From JAOUEA01 sp963762075 (lineage in GTDB: Bacteria > Actinomycetota > UBA4738 > HRBIN12), in NCBI GenBank assembly GCA_963762075.1, contig CAVXJC010000006.1, positions 496,001 to 560,000 on the forward strand: DNA of 64,000 bases. Direction: 5' to 3'. The stretch's first letter is position 1, and each line of letters starts with the position of its first letter. This document shows positions 52,360 through 60,610 of this stretch, in pieces. The notes beneath the pieces were generated by a model that saw nothing but the letters and a program-made list of their open reading frames with translations, was not told the DNA's origin and made no database searches. The position numbers and the translations under genes were made by a program.

Positions 52360-53318
52360 GCCTCAGGCGCGGGACCCCCGGGACCCGGGAAGATCTCGTC
52401 GAGCTTCGCCAGCACCTCGTGGTCGAGCTTGATGTCGAGGGCATGCATCGCGTGCAACAGCTGCTCCTCGGTGCGCGGGCCGATGATCGGCGCGGTGACG
52501 GCCGGCTGGTGCAGCAACCACGCCAGCGCGACGTGCGCAGGATCTTCTCCGAGCTCGGCGCAGAGCGCTTCCCATGGTTCGAGCTTCGAGCGGTTCGCTT
52601 CGATCTCGCCGCGCATGTACTCGGTGTCGCGACGGCCTTCGCCGACCTTCCTCAGTGCACCCGCGAGCAAGCCACCCGACAGAGGGCTCCACGGGATAAG
52701 CCCCATCCCGTATTCCTGCACCGCCGGGATCACCTCGAGCTCGAGCGTGCGGGCGCTCAGGTTGTACAGCGACTGCTCGGTCGCGAGGCCGAGCGAACCG
52801 CGGTCGCGTGCGATCTCGTTGCCGCGCGCGATGTGCCAACCGGCGAAATTCGATGAGCCAACATAGAGGATCTTGCCGGTGCGCTTCAGCTGCTCCATCG
52901 CTTCCCAGATCTCGTCCCACCACGCGTTGCGGTCGATGTGGTGCATCTGATACAGGTCGATTCGATCGGTGCCGAGGCGGCGAAGCGACTCCTCGCATTG
53001 GCGAACGATCGCGAGCTTCGACAGGCGCGCCTCGTTGGGCCAGTCCCCCATCGTGCCGTACACCTTCGTGGCCAGCACGACCTTGTCGCGGCGACCACCC
53101 CCCTTGGCCACCCAGCGTCCGATGATCTCCTCGGTCGCCCCCACACCGAGGTGGCGCCCGTACACGTTGGCCGTGTCGAAGAAGTTGATGCCGTTGGCGA
53201 TCGCCGCGTCCATGATCGTGAGCGAATCGGGTTCGGACGCGTGCGGCCCGAAGTTCATGGTGCCGAGGCAGAGACGTGAGACGACCAGCCCGAGTCGTCC
53301 GACGTGGGTGTATTCCAT
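52347..53318 (-). CDS. Aldo/keto reductase
   Basis: A 323-residue NADPH-dependent reductase of the AKR superfamily. The tetrad is visible as FFDTANVYG (Asp, Tyr), VVLATKVYG (Lys) and YQMHHIDRNAWWDE (His). SLLGPRTEEQ-type phosphate binding appears as APIIGPRTEEQLLHAM. The ATG at 53318 is seven bases after a -10 TAAACT and ten bases from the MFS stop. The last 13 bases overlap the convergent mannosyltransferase gene. Confidence 0.92.
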   Translation of the reverse strand: MEYTHVGRLGLVVSRLCLGTMNFGPHASEPDSLTIMDAAIANGINFFDTANVYGRHLGVGATEEIIGRWVAKGGGRRDKVVLATKVYGTMGDWPNEARLSKLAIVRQCEESLRRLGTDRIDLYQMHHIDRNAWWDEIWEAMEQLKRTGKILYVGSSNFAGWHIARGNEIARDRGSLGLATEQSLYNLSARTLELEVIPAVQEYGMGLIPWSPLSGGLLAGALRKVGEGRRDTEYMRGEIEANRSKLEPWEALCAELGEDPAHVALAWLLHQPAVTAPIIGPRTEEQLLHAMHALDIKLDHEVLAKLDEIFPGPGGPAPEAYAW

Positions 53319-53325
53319 GCGCGCC

Positions 53326-53331
53326 AGTTTA
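53326..53331 (-). promoter_or_regulatory. -10 hexamer TAAACT of the aldo/keto reductase gene
   Basis: Minus-strand TAAACT (53331-53326) ends seven bases before the ATG at 53318 and overlaps the stop region of the MFS gene. No ribosome binding site in between. Confidence 0.5.
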
Positions 53332-54615
53332 CGTCGAGGCCGCTGTACGCCCTGGGACTGCCTCCGGCTCGGCGAGCCGTCCGTCGCGCTCCGGATCTCG
53401 CGCTCCGCGAACGAACATGAACGCGATCGTGATGACCGCGCCGAGCACACCCGCGCCGATCAGCGTGGCATCGACGCCGAAGGCCGAGGCCAACGGTCCG
53501 ACGATCGCGAACGAGAGCGGCACCCCCGCGATCGAGATCATCCAGTCGAGGCTGATCACGCGTCCGAGCAGATGCCGGGGGACGAGGCGCTGCAGCATCG
53601 TGTACCAGAGCACGACCAGCAGCGCGATCGATCCTTCCGCGATGAAGCCGAACACCATCGCCTGCCAGATCGCGGTCGCCACGCCGAAGCCTGCGGTCAT
53701 CAGCATGCCAACGGCCCATGCCACGTACATGATGGTGAGCGGACGGCGCGGCAGGGTTCCCCGCTGACCCATCGTGAGGCCGACGAGCACCGATCCGAGG
53801 CCGCCTGCGCCGAATACGAGTCCGAGCGCGATCTCGTCGCCGTGAAGATCGTTCGTCACCACGTAGGGCACCAGCACCTCCCACGGTCCCCAGACGCAGA
53901 GCAGGCTCACGGTGGCGGCGACCAAGGCTGCCCAGATCCACGTCTGACCGCGCACGTACCGGATGCCTTCGCCGATCTCGGCCCATAGACCCGCTGATTC
54001 GCCTTCGTTCGAGACGTGCCTGGTTCGGATCGAGAAGATCATCGCTGCCGACCAAGCGAACGTGACGCCGTCGACGAGGAAGGCACCACCCACGCCGATG
54101 AGTCCGCTCAAGACACCACCGATGACAGGGCCGAGGAACAACATCGAAGCGGGGCGAACGATCTGCGCGAGGGAGTTCGCCTCGACGAGCAGGTCCTCCG
54201 GCACGATCGTCGGAAGGATCGACGAGAACGCCGGTTGGAAGATCGCCTGTCCGGCGCCGAACAAGACCACGAGCCCGAGGAGCAGGGGCATCGTCAGCTC
54301 ACCGGCGATCGACAGCAGGCCGATCGCGCTGATCGTTCCGAGTCGGATCAGGTCGCCGGCGATCATGAGCCGGCGCCGATCCAGCCGGTCGGAGAGGGCG
54401 CCACTCGCGAGCATCAGCACGACCTGTGGAGCGCTCCAGGCGAGTCCCACCATGGCCAGAGCGCTCGGGCCTTCCGATATCTCGAACACCTGCAACGCCA
54501 TCGCCACGACGTAGATGCCGTCGCCGACCATCGAGACCGTCATGCCGATCCACAGCAGACGGAAATCGCGGATCGCGAGCGGACGAACGACACCGAGTCG
54601 ATGCAACTGGCTCAC
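53329..54615 (-). CDS. MFS transporter (EntS/MFS_3-like)
   Basis: A 428-residue protein with about 12 membrane segments. The start region FRLLWIGMTVSMVGDGIYVVAMALQV and the MFS motif ALSDRLDRRRLMIAGDLIR are typical of the MFS_3 branch, which contains enterobactin and macrolide exporters. GAGQAIFQPAFSSILPTIVP and QRLVPRHLLGRVISLDWM are also family-like. The start is GTG. Substrate unknown. Confidence 0.87.
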   Translation of the reverse strand: MSQLHRLGVVRPLAIRDFRLLWIGMTVSMVGDGIYVVAMALQVFEISEGPSALAMVGLAWSAPQVVLMLASGALSDRLDRRRLMIAGDLIRLGTISAIGLLSIAGELTMPLLLGLVVLFGAGQAIFQPAFSSILPTIVPEDLLVEANSLAQIVRPASMLFLGPVIGGVLSGLIGVGGAFLVDGVTFAWSAAMIFSIRTRHVSNEGESAGLWAEIGEGIRYVRGQTWIWAALVAATVSLLCVWGPWEVLVPYVVTNDLHGDEIALGLVFGAGGLGSVLVGLTMGQRGTLPRRPLTIMYVAWAVGMLMTAGFGVATAIWQAMVFGFIAEGSIALLVVLWYTMLQRLVPRHLLGRVISLDWMISIAGVPLSFAIVGPLASAFGVDATLIGAGVLGAVITIAFMFVRGARDPERDGRLAEPEAVPGRTAAST

Positions 54616-54653
54616 GGTTCCGAGGCCCTCACGCTGTCGACCTTCCCGATCCC

Positions 54654-55163
54654 TCAGTCCCAGAGGTCGATCTGCGGCAGCCCCGAGAGCCCGAGCGTCT
54701 CGTTCAGCTCAGCGACGTGGTAGACGTCGTGGCTGAAGACCCGCTGGATCACCGAGCCGCGGGTGTATGTGCGCTCCTCATCGCCCCATGCGCGACGGAT
54801 CTCCTCGTCGAGCATGTCCAGGGTCCATCGGTCGAGGCAGCCCTCGACGATGCGGAAGGTTGACTCGAGCGCCTCGACGAGCTGCCGGGCGTCGAGCACG
54901 TGCTCGAGGTCGTCGTCTCCCGGACAGTCGTACGCGGCGTTCGTGAAGCGCGTTGCCTCTGCGCCTGGCTCGCCGGCGAAGTCACAGAGCCAGAACACTC
55001 GCTGACAGGCGGCGTGGCCTATGCTCGCCCAGATCGGCCAGCGTTCGGGCGAGAGGCTGATAGCGAGATGTTCCTCGGTCATCGCCCCGACGGAATCGCT
55101 GAGGAGCTTGTTGTACCAGGGCCACTTACTGAAGGCGGGGCGGATGATGGTGGACGTGCTCAT
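54654..55163 (-). CDS. DinB-family protein
   Basis: A 169-residue helical-bundle protein. Conserved histidines are at IGHAACQRVFWL (first helix pair), then VIQRVFSHDVYHVAELNETLG, where HDxxHxxEL forms the metal-binding part of the DinB fold. These may act as thiol-dependent metal enzymes, but the substrate cannot be predicted. I chose the ATG at 55163 because a -10 TATGGT ends seven bases before it; the in-frame start at 55175 would fall inside that hexamer. Confidence 0.8.
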   Translation of the reverse strand: MSTSTIIRPAFSKWPWYNKLLSDSVGAMTEEHLAISLSPERWPIWASIGHAACQRVFWLCDFAGEPGAEATRFTNAAYDCPGDDDLEHVLDARQLVEALESTFRIVEGCLDRWTLDMLDEEIRRAWGDEERTYTRGSVIQRVFSHDVYHVAELNETLGLSGLPQIDLWD

Positions 55164-55170
55164 GACGTGC

Positions 55171-55176
55171 ACCATA
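55171..55176 (-). promoter_or_regulatory. -10 hexamer TATGGT of the DinB-family gene
   Basis: Minus-strand TATGGT (55176-55171) ends seven bases before the ATG at 55163, with no ribosome binding site. The spacing supports the shorter start. Confidence 0.5.
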
Positions 55177-55227
55177 CGCTCCCGGCTGCGTGGGATACCC
55201 CTCGCTGCGGAGCCGCGCTGATGAACG

Positions 55228-55302
<75 letters not shown>

Positions 55303-55403
55303 GTTGTGCCTGGCAGCGCAGCATACCGGTCGGAGGAGGTCTCGGCCATGGCTGAGCATCTGACAGCCCCTGGGCCCGGAGGGCCGGCGGCGACTTTGGC
55401 CGC

Positions 55404-55433
55404 TTGACACGACAGGCAGGCGAGGGGCATGTT
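55404..55433 (+). promoter_or_regulatory. Possible promoter of the secreted protease gene
   Basis: A perfect -35 TTGACA (55404-55409), an 18-bp spacer and a weak -10 CATGTT (55428-55433). An mRNA leader of about 80 bases with GGAGGAG before the ATG would follow. Confidence 0.45.
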
Positions 55434-55517
55434 GATTGGATGAGTTGGTCCCCCCGGCCGGCTACACCCAGTTGGCTGTTCTGGCAGGGAACCCATCACG
55501 AATGGAGGAGACATCGG

Positions 55518-56237
55518 ATGAGGTTTCGCTCGCTCGTCATCACGGCCCTGGCCATTGCATTCCTGTCACCCAGTTCGGCGCTGGCGAACCACCGCAGCCG
55601 GCCGGCCGAGATCACCGCGCCGACCTGCAGGCTGCCCGAGTCTGATGCCGAGGCACTCGAGATACTGAGCAACTACTACCCCGGGTACTGGTGGGATCAC
55701 ACGGACCTGACGATCGCGGTCCAAGCCCACCCGAAAGCGACCAACAAGCAGGTGAGGGCGATCCATGGTGCCATCGAGACCTGGTCCGACGTCCTGCTTT
55801 CCTGCTTCGACGGACTCATCACCCTGACGGATGTCACGGGGTCCGGGAACAATCCCCAGCAGGCTGCCGACATCGTCGTTCACTACGTCCCACGTGCCGG
55901 CGGTGTTGTCTTCGGCGGGTACGCGATCTGCGGCGCCCATGGATGCCCGAACATCCTCGTGCGTTCCGACCTTCCCCCAAGCCTCGAGCGCGATCCTTAC
56001 GAACCCGAGTACCTCGGATGGGTGACACTCCACGAGATCGGACATGCGCTTGGACTTGGGCACGCGACCAACCTGCTCGAGAGCATCGACCTGATGGGAT
56101 ATGGCTGGCCCGATCTGGGGGAACCGATCCTGTCCGACTGTGACATCGACGCTCTCGCCTTCGTGTTCGCATGGGCACTCGAGGGTAGCGACCCTCATCC
56201 GCCAGCGGAGGGTCCCTACGATTGCTCACTCGACTGA
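55518..56237 (+). CDS. Secreted matrixin-like metzincin protease
   Basis: A 239-residue exported protein. Signal peptide MRFRSLVITALAIAFLSPSS, cleavage near ALANH. Zinc motif HEIGHALGLGH (HExxHxxGxxH) followed 11 residues later by a methionine turn IDLMGYGW, the diagnostic pair of metzincins such as matrixins. An earlier DIVVHYVPRAGG strand and the CGAHGCP pair fit the fold. GGAGGAG precedes the ATG. No pro-domain cysteine switch is evident. Unlike most neighbours it has a well-formed promoter and ribosome binding site. Its end overlaps the convergent arsC. Confidence 0.85.
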   Translation: MRFRSLVITALAIAFLSPSSALANHRSRPAEITAPTCRLPESDAEALEILSNYYPGYWWDHTDLTIAVQAHPKATNKQVRAIHGAIETWSDVLLSCFDGLITLTDVTGSGNNPQQAADIVVHYVPRAGGVVFGGYAICGAHGCPNILVRSDLPPSLERDPYEPEYLGWVTLHEIGHALGLGHATNLLESIDLMGYGWPDLGEPILSDCDIDALAFVFAWALEGSDPHPPAEGPYDCSLD

Positions 56238-56669
56238 TCCCCTGTCGAGCAGGCGTCCTTGCCCCGAGGGGCCAACCAGTTCGTCCACCAAGAGCCTGAC
56301 GCGGCCGTCGATCTCATCGCGGATCGGTCGTATCTCTGAGACGGACTTTCCTGCTGGGTCGGGTAGCTCCCAGTCCAGGTAACGCTTGCCGGTGAAGATC
56401 GGGCAGGCGTCGCCGCATCCCATCGTGATGACGACATCAGCAGCCTGGACGACTTCGGTGGTGAGCGGTTTCGGGAACTCCTTCGAGAGATCAAGGCCGA
56501 TCTCATCCATGACCGCGATGACGGCCGGGTTGATCTCATCGGCGGGAGTGCTTCCGGCCGATCGTACCTGCACTCGACCCTGCGCGTGATGGTCGAGCAA
56601 TGCCGCTGCCATCTGGGAGCGTCCGGCGTTGTGTACGCACACGAAGAGGACCTCAGGGACTTCCTTCAC
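56226..56669 (-). CDS. arsC: Arsenate reductase, thioredoxin-coupled (low-molecular-weight phosphatase type)
   Basis: The 147-residue enzyme reduces arsenate to arsenite. The active-site P-loop is VCVHNAGRSQMA (CX5R), and MGCGDACPIFTGKRYLDWELPDP holds the other two cysteines and the general acid. It is the last gene of arsR-arsM-arsC. There is no arsB/acr3 efflux gene beside it. Confidence 0.95.
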   Translation of the reverse strand: MKEVPEVLFVCVHNAGRSQMAAALLDHHAQGRVQVRSAGSTPADEINPAVIAVMDEIGLDLSKEFPKPLTTEVVQAADVVITMGCGDACPIFTGKRYLDWELPDPAGKSVSEIRPIRDEIDGRVRLLVDELVGPSGQGRLLDRGSVE

Positions 56670-56679
56670 GCCGATCCCC

Positions 56680-57432
56680 TCAGGCTGTGGCCTTCGTCGC
56701 TCGGATGTTCGCTCCGTAGATCTCCTCGGCGAGTTCGTGGGTCACGTCGATGCCGACATCTGTGAACCCCGCGCGCATCAGGCCCTCGGAGTACTCAGAC
56801 ATCGTCAGCGCCCCAGCGATGCACCCGACGTAGCTCCCGCGTGTGGCGCGTTCGGCTTCGCTCAGACCGTCTGCCGCAACGACGTCGCTGACGCCGACTC
56901 GTCCACCGGGACGCAACACTCTGAAGATCTCCTCGAGCACCCTCGTCTTGTCGGTCGACAGATTGATCACGCAGTTGGAGATGACGACGTCGACGGATGC
57001 ATCCGGGAGAGGGATGTCTTCGATGTAGCCCTTCAGGAACTCGACGTTCGTCGCTTCGGCCTTCGCAGCGTTCGCCTTGGCCAGCGCGAGCATCTCGTCA
57101 GTCATGTCGAGGCCGTATGCCTTGCCGTCCGGGCCAACCCGCGTCGCCGAAAGGAGGACGTCGATCCCGCCTCCCGAGCCGAGGTCGAGGACGGTCTCGC
57201 CCTCATGCAGGTCAGCGACCATCGTCGGGTTGCCACATCCAAGGCTCGCGAGGACGGCGTCATCAGGCAATCCTGCCCTTTGGGTCCGGTCGTACAGCAC
57301 GTGGCCCAAGCCCTTGCCGGGCTCGAAACATCCCGCTTCATCCTCATCCCAGTCGTTCGCTGCAAAGCCGTCCTCCACCGCCTTCGCGGCAACGGCGTAG
57401 CGATCCCGGACACGCTCCCGAAGCTCGCTCAT
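56680..57432 (-). CDS. arsM: Arsenite S-adenosylmethionine methyltransferase
   Basis: A 250-residue methyltransferase that methylates As(III). SAM motif VLDLGSGGGIDVLLSATRVG, then DMTDEMLALAKANAAKA. Conserved cysteines sit at ASLGCGNP, ISNCVINLS and YVGCIAGAL, the three As-binding positions. The ATG at 57432 overlaps the arsR stop; the longer frame upstream is an arsR shadow. Confidence 0.94.
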   Translation of the reverse strand: MSELRERVRDRYAVAAKAVEDGFAANDWDEDEAGCFEPGKGLGHVLYDRTQRAGLPDDAVLASLGCGNPTMVADLHEGETVLDLGSGGGIDVLLSATRVGPDGKAYGLDMTDEMLALAKANAAKAEATNVEFLKGYIEDIPLPDASVDVVISNCVINLSTDKTRVLEEIFRVLRPGGRVGVSDVVAADGLSEAERATRGSYVGCIAGALTMSEYSEGLMRAGFTDVGIDVTHELAEEIYGANIRATKATA

Positions 57433-57797
57433 CCTGCCTTCCTCCCTCTCGATGGCTCGATCGGCTCCGCGAGCGCCGATCGGAGGAGCTCGATCGGCTC
57501 GGGCTGGAGCCAGTAGAAGACCCACCGGCCGCGTTGCTCCCGACCCAGGAGACCAGCCTCCGTCAGCACCTTCAGGTGATGGCTCACGGTCGGTTGTGAC
57601 AACCCGATCGGGGCCGTGAGATCGCAGACACACGCCTCACCATTCGGGTTCGCGCCTATCAAGCTCAACAAGCGCAGCCGCGCCGGGTCCGCGAGGACCC
57701 GCAGAGCCGCCGCGAGTCGGTCGGCCTCGTCCTCACCCAGGGGAGCGGCGAGGACTTGGGGGCAACATTCGGCATCGATGACGGCGATCTCTCTCAT
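57429..57797 (-). CDS. arsR: ArsR-family arsenic-responsive repressor
   Basis: A 122-residue ArsR/SmtB repressor. The helix-turn-helix is DLTAPIGLSQPTVSHHLKVLTEAGLL; the metal-binding ACVCDL lies at its start and a further CC is near the N-terminus (AECCPQ). The start is six to seven bases after a TCAATA/CAATAT -10, so leaderless. It controls the operon and probably the divergent peptide transcript. Confidence 0.95.
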   Translation of the reverse strand: MREIAVIDAECCPQVLAAPLGEDEADRLAAALRVLADPARLRLLSLIGANPNGEACVCDLTAPIGLSQPTVSHHLKVLTEAGLLGREQRGRWVFYWLQPEPIELLRSALAEPIEPSRGRKAG

Positions 57798-57804
57798 GGG
57801 AATA

Positions 57805-57840
57805 TATTGACGGCAGTCGATTCATCTGTCAACGTATCGA
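57805..57840. promoter_or_regulatory. Divergent promoter/operator region of the ars locus
   Basis: On the minus strand a perfect -35 TTGACA (57832-57827) has a 16-bp spacer to TCAATA (57810-57805), seven bases from the arsR ATG. On the plus strand TTGACG (57807-57812) points towards the peptide gene. TTGAC (57807-57811) and GTCAA (57828-57832) are inverted, and TCGAT/ATCGA (57817-57821/57835-57839) forms a second pair: candidate ArsR sites. Confidence 0.6.
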
Positions 57841-57873
57841 CGCCCATCGATTACTCGAAAGGAGGGGTGCTTG

Positions 57874-57924
57874 ATGAACGAGCCGTGCTGCCCCGAGGAT
57901 TGTTGCCCGTCGGGCTGCTGCTGA
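57874..57924 (+). CDS. Six-cysteine 16-residue peptide divergent from arsRMC
   Basis: The complete product is MNEPCCPEDCCPSGCC: three Cys-Cys pairs in 16 residues. AAGGAGGGG gives an excellent ribosome binding site about eight bases before the ATG, rare in this window. A 10-bp GC hairpin starts ten bases after the stop. The gene reads away from arsR. It may be an arsenite or metal-binding micropeptide, or a cysteine-sensing leader peptide regulating what lies downstream. I know no exact relative. Confidence 0.6.
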   Translation: MNEPCCPEDCCPSGCC

Positions 57925-57934
57925 CGCCGGCGAA

Positions 57935-57961
57935 GGGGAGGGGCCCGTCGAGCCCCTCCCC
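57935..57961 (+). terminator. Strong hairpin after the cysteine-rich peptide gene
   Basis: GGGGAGGGGC (57935-57944) pairs perfectly with GCCCCTCCCC (57952-57961) over a 7-base loop. There is no T-run, so termination is likely but not certain. It could also be the terminator arm of an attenuator. Confidence 0.6.
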
Positions 57962-58080
57962 GTTCAGCCCTCCCGGCTCGCCTGGTTCTCCTCTCAACCT
58001 CATCCACCGCCTCCCACCAGACCGGGAGCGGATGGGAATGGCTGGCTCGACCACACCGTCACCAGGGGTTAACGTTGCCC

Positions 58081-58497
58081 ATGACCTCTACGGTGAAGGG
58101 GAGCGGGACATCGGACGATCCCTGGGTTCTGCAGACGCCGAGCCTTCAGGGCGAGTTCCAGATGGTCCGGGATCCCGATGCTGATCCTCCGGCGCTCGTG
58201 TGCACCGTGGGCTCGACTGAGCTCCGGTACCACCTTCGAGCGATCGAGGATCTGCGCACGATGCTCGTCGAGCGTGGCGACTGGGTGCCGCTCGGTAGTG
58301 CCGATGAGCAGAAGCCCGCGAAGGAAGGCACCGTCGAGGCGTGGGCACGCGACCCCGACAATCCGGTCGGCGGGTGGTACGGACTCAAGAAGGGCCTTCG
58401 CGGTCGATTCGGGAACTACGTGCCGCCGGTGCTCGAGGTGATGGGGCTCGCCGAGGTGGAGCACAACGCTCGCAACAACCGCATGCGATCCCTCTGA
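58081..58497 (+). CDS. Conserved small cytoplasmic protein of unknown function (DUF6855-like)
   Basis: A 138-residue protein. The recognisable patterns are GSGTSDDPWVLQTPSLQGEF, RYHLRAIEDLRTMLVERGDW, VPLGSADEQKPAKEG and DNPVGGWYGLKKGLRGRFG, which match a conserved but uncharacterised actinobacterial family. The ATG at 58081 lies 5-6 bases after TTAACG/TAACGT. The TTG six bases earlier is less likely. It lies 119 bases beyond the peptide hairpin, so it could be in the same transcript. Confidence 0.75.
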   Translation: MTSTVKGSGTSDDPWVLQTPSLQGEFQMVRDPDADPPALVCTVGSTELRYHLRAIEDLRTMLVERGDWVPLGSADEQKPAKEGTVEAWARDPDNPVGGWYGLKKGLRGRFGNYVPPVLEVMGLAEVEHNARNNRMRSL

Positions 58498-58636
58498 TCC
58501 ACACAGCCGGCTGGTGGGACGGCCACCTTGACCTGCCGAACACGTACGCCCCTGCATCGTTGGGTGTGCGCTCACCTGCACCCCCGTGGGCTTAGGCCCC
58601 GGTCGGCGCCCGACTGACGGTTACGGCGTGTCGTGC

Positions 58637-58642
58637 CAGGCT
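58637..58642 (+). promoter_or_regulatory. -10-like hexamer CAGGCT of the bcp gene
   Basis: CAGGCT ends seven bases before the ATG at 58650, without a ribosome binding site. It is weaker than the other examples (C in place of T at position 1). Confidence 0.35.
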
Positions 58643-58649
58643 GTCCGGC

Positions 58650-59114
58650 ATGACGAAACTCGAGGCAGGAGACGCCGCTCCCACGTTCGCACTGAGCGAC
58701 CAGCACGGCGAGACCGTTCGGCTCGAGGACTTCAAGGGACGGAAGCTGCTCGTCTACTTCTACCCGGAAGCCGACACCCCCGGATGCACCACGCAATCGT
58801 GCGACGTTCGCGACCATCGTCAAGAGTTCGCGCAGCTGGGCGTCGATGTCGTGGGCATATCTCCTGACCGGCCCGAGAAACAGCTCGCGTTCGACGAGAA
58901 GTTCTCGCTCGGCTTCCCGCTCCTCGCCGACACGGACCACTCCGTCGCCGAGGAATGGGGAACCTGGGGCGAAAAGAAGCTCTACGGCAAGACGTACATC
59001 GGCCTCACCCGATCGTCGTTCCTGATCGACGAGCGGGGCCGGGTGCAGGAGGCCTGGTACAGGGTGAAGGCGGACCAGACCGTGCCGAAGGCGAAGGACG
59101 CCCTCGCGGGCTGA
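58650..59114 (+). CDS. bcp: Thioredoxin-dependent peroxiredoxin (Bcp type)
   Basis: A 154-residue peroxidase. VYFYPEADTPGCTTQSCDVRD includes the peroxidatic cysteine and, five residues on, the resolving cysteine in the Bcp layout. RSSFLIDERGRVQEAWYRVK ends the fold. It reduces hydroperoxides with thioredoxin. Confidence 0.95.
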   Translation: MTKLEAGDAAPTFALSDQHGETVRLEDFKGRKLLVYFYPEADTPGCTTQSCDVRDHRQEFAQLGVDVVGISPDRPEKQLAFDEKFSLGFPLLADTDHSVAEEWGTWGEKKLYGKTYIGLTRSSFLIDERGRVQEAWYRVKADQTVPKAKDALAG

Positions 59115-59156
59115 CCGAGGGAACCCTCGAAGGCTCGATCGCGTCACCTCTCACGA

Positions 59157-60491
59157 ATGGTGATGCCACATCGGGCCCTCGGTGGCCCCCGAGGGGTCGT
59201 GTCGGTCTTCGCCCTGGTGCTCCTCGCGTCGGGCTGCGACGGCGGACCCTCCCGGCCGTCGGTCTCCGCGACGATCACGCCTTCGTCACCGAGGGCGTCC
59301 GCTCCTGCATCGTCTCCCACAACCGAACCCGACAGCCGCTCCGGCACGGTGTGGCCGATCAAGCATGTCGTGTTCCTGGTCAAGGAGAACCGAACCTTCG
59401 ACAACCTCTTCGGCACGTTCCCGGGTGCCGACGGCGTCTCGTTCGGCTTCGACGACGGCAAGCGACGACCACTCACCCGGGGAACCGACGGAAGCATCGG
59501 CTCCGAGGACATCGCCCACTGCTACGAGTGCTCCCTTGCGGCATGGAATCACGGTGAGATGGACGGGTTCAACCAGGACGCCACCACAGATCGGTGGGCC
59601 TACACGCAGCTCAGGCGGTCGCAGCTTCCGAACTACTGGCACTGGGCCGAGAAGTTCGTCCTCGCGGATCGGTTCTTCTCCTCCGCCCAGGGGCCGTCGT
59701 TCCCGAACCACCTGTACACCATCGCGGCGCAGTCGGGTGGCGCACACGACAACCCCCGAAGGCATGGTGCCTTCCGCTCCAGCAACACGTTCGGATGCGA
59801 CGCGCCCAAGGGGCAGACCGTGACGGTCGTCGACAGCGAAGGCAAGGAACGACAAGTACGGCCGTGCTTCGAGTTCCGGACCGAAGGCGACCTCTTGAAC
59901 GACGCCGGCATCGATTGGGCGTACTACGCCGCCGAACCTGACCAGCTCGGCTACATCTGGTCGGCCTACGCCGCGATCGGTCACATCCGGGAAACGCGCC
60001 AGTGGAAGGAGCACATCCTTCCTGTCGACCGCTTGATCGCTGATATCGACAGGGATCGACTGCCCCCGATCACCTGGATCTCACCTCGGTACGAGGTCTC
60101 GGAGCATCCGCAGTTCAGCTTCTGCGCCGGCGAGAACTGGTCCACGCAGGTGATCAACGCCATCATGCGGAGCCCGATGTGGAAGAACACTGCCATCTTC
60201 GTGACGTGGGACGACTACGGCGGCTTCTACGATCACGTGGCGCCGCCGCAGGTCGACGACTTCGGGTTCGGCATACGGGTCCCCTTGCTCGTGATCTCGC
60301 CCTATGCGCTGAAGGGTGTGATCGATCATCGCCTCGGAGAGTTCTCGAGCGTGCTGCGGTTCATCGAGGACAACTGGCGGCTCGGACGGCTCACCGGGCG
60401 TGATCGGTCGGCGAAGAACCTCTCGTACGACTTCGATTTCACACAAGAGCCTCGGCCGCCCGATCCGTTGCCGCTTCGCACCGATTGCTAG
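59157..60491 (+). CDS. Lipoprotein phosphoesterase (phospholipase C/acid phosphatase AcpA family)
   Basis: A 444-residue extracytoplasmic enzyme. VFALVLLASGC is a lipobox. VVFLVKENRTFDNLFGTFPG is the signature of the phosphoesterase family (Glu-Asn-Arg-(S/T)-Phe-Asp), with GPSFPNHLYTIAAQSGG, then AIFVTWDDYGGFYDHVAPP at the metal site. Relatives include phospholipase C and AcpA acid phosphatase. The substrate cannot be fixed. No Tat motif is evident; the lipobox predicts a lipid anchor. Confidence 0.87.
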   Translation: MVMPHRALGGPRGVVSVFALVLLASGCDGGPSRPSVSATITPSSPRASAPASSPTTEPDSRSGTVWPIKHVVFLVKENRTFDNLFGTFPGADGVSFGFDDGKRRPLTRGTDGSIGSEDIAHCYECSLAAWNHGEMDGFNQDATTDRWAYTQLRRSQLPNYWHWAEKFVLADRFFSSAQGPSFPNHLYTIAAQSGGAHDNPRRHGAFRSSNTFGCDAPKGQTVTVVDSEGKERQVRPCFEFRTEGDLLNDAGIDWAYYAAEPDQLGYIWSAYAAIGHIRETRQWKEHILPVDRLIADIDRDRLPPITWISPRYEVSEHPQFSFCAGENWSTQVINAIMRSPMWKNTAIFVTWDDYGGFYDHVAPPQVDDFGFGIRVPLLVISPYALKGVIDHRLGEFSSVLRFIEDNWRLGRLTGRDRSAKNLSYDFDFTQEPRPPDPLPLRTDC

Positions 60492-60515
60492 CCGGCAGAT
60501 CGACATCGAGCCCGC

Positions 60516-60603
60516 GGAGACGGTGAGATTCGAACTCACGAGGGAGTGTTACCCCCCTAACCGCTTAGCAGGCGGCTCCTTTCGGCCTCTCAGGCACGTC
60601 TCC
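60516..60603 (-). tRNA. tRNA-Ser (anticodon GCT)
   Basis: An 88-base class II tRNA. Acceptor GGAGACG/CGTCTCC pairs; anticodon loop CTGCTAA gives GCT; long variable arm; T-loop TTCGAAT. Discriminator G; CCA not encoded. It faces the FAD oxidoreductase gene across 51 bases. Confidence 0.96.
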
Positions 60604-60610
60604 GTCGATG

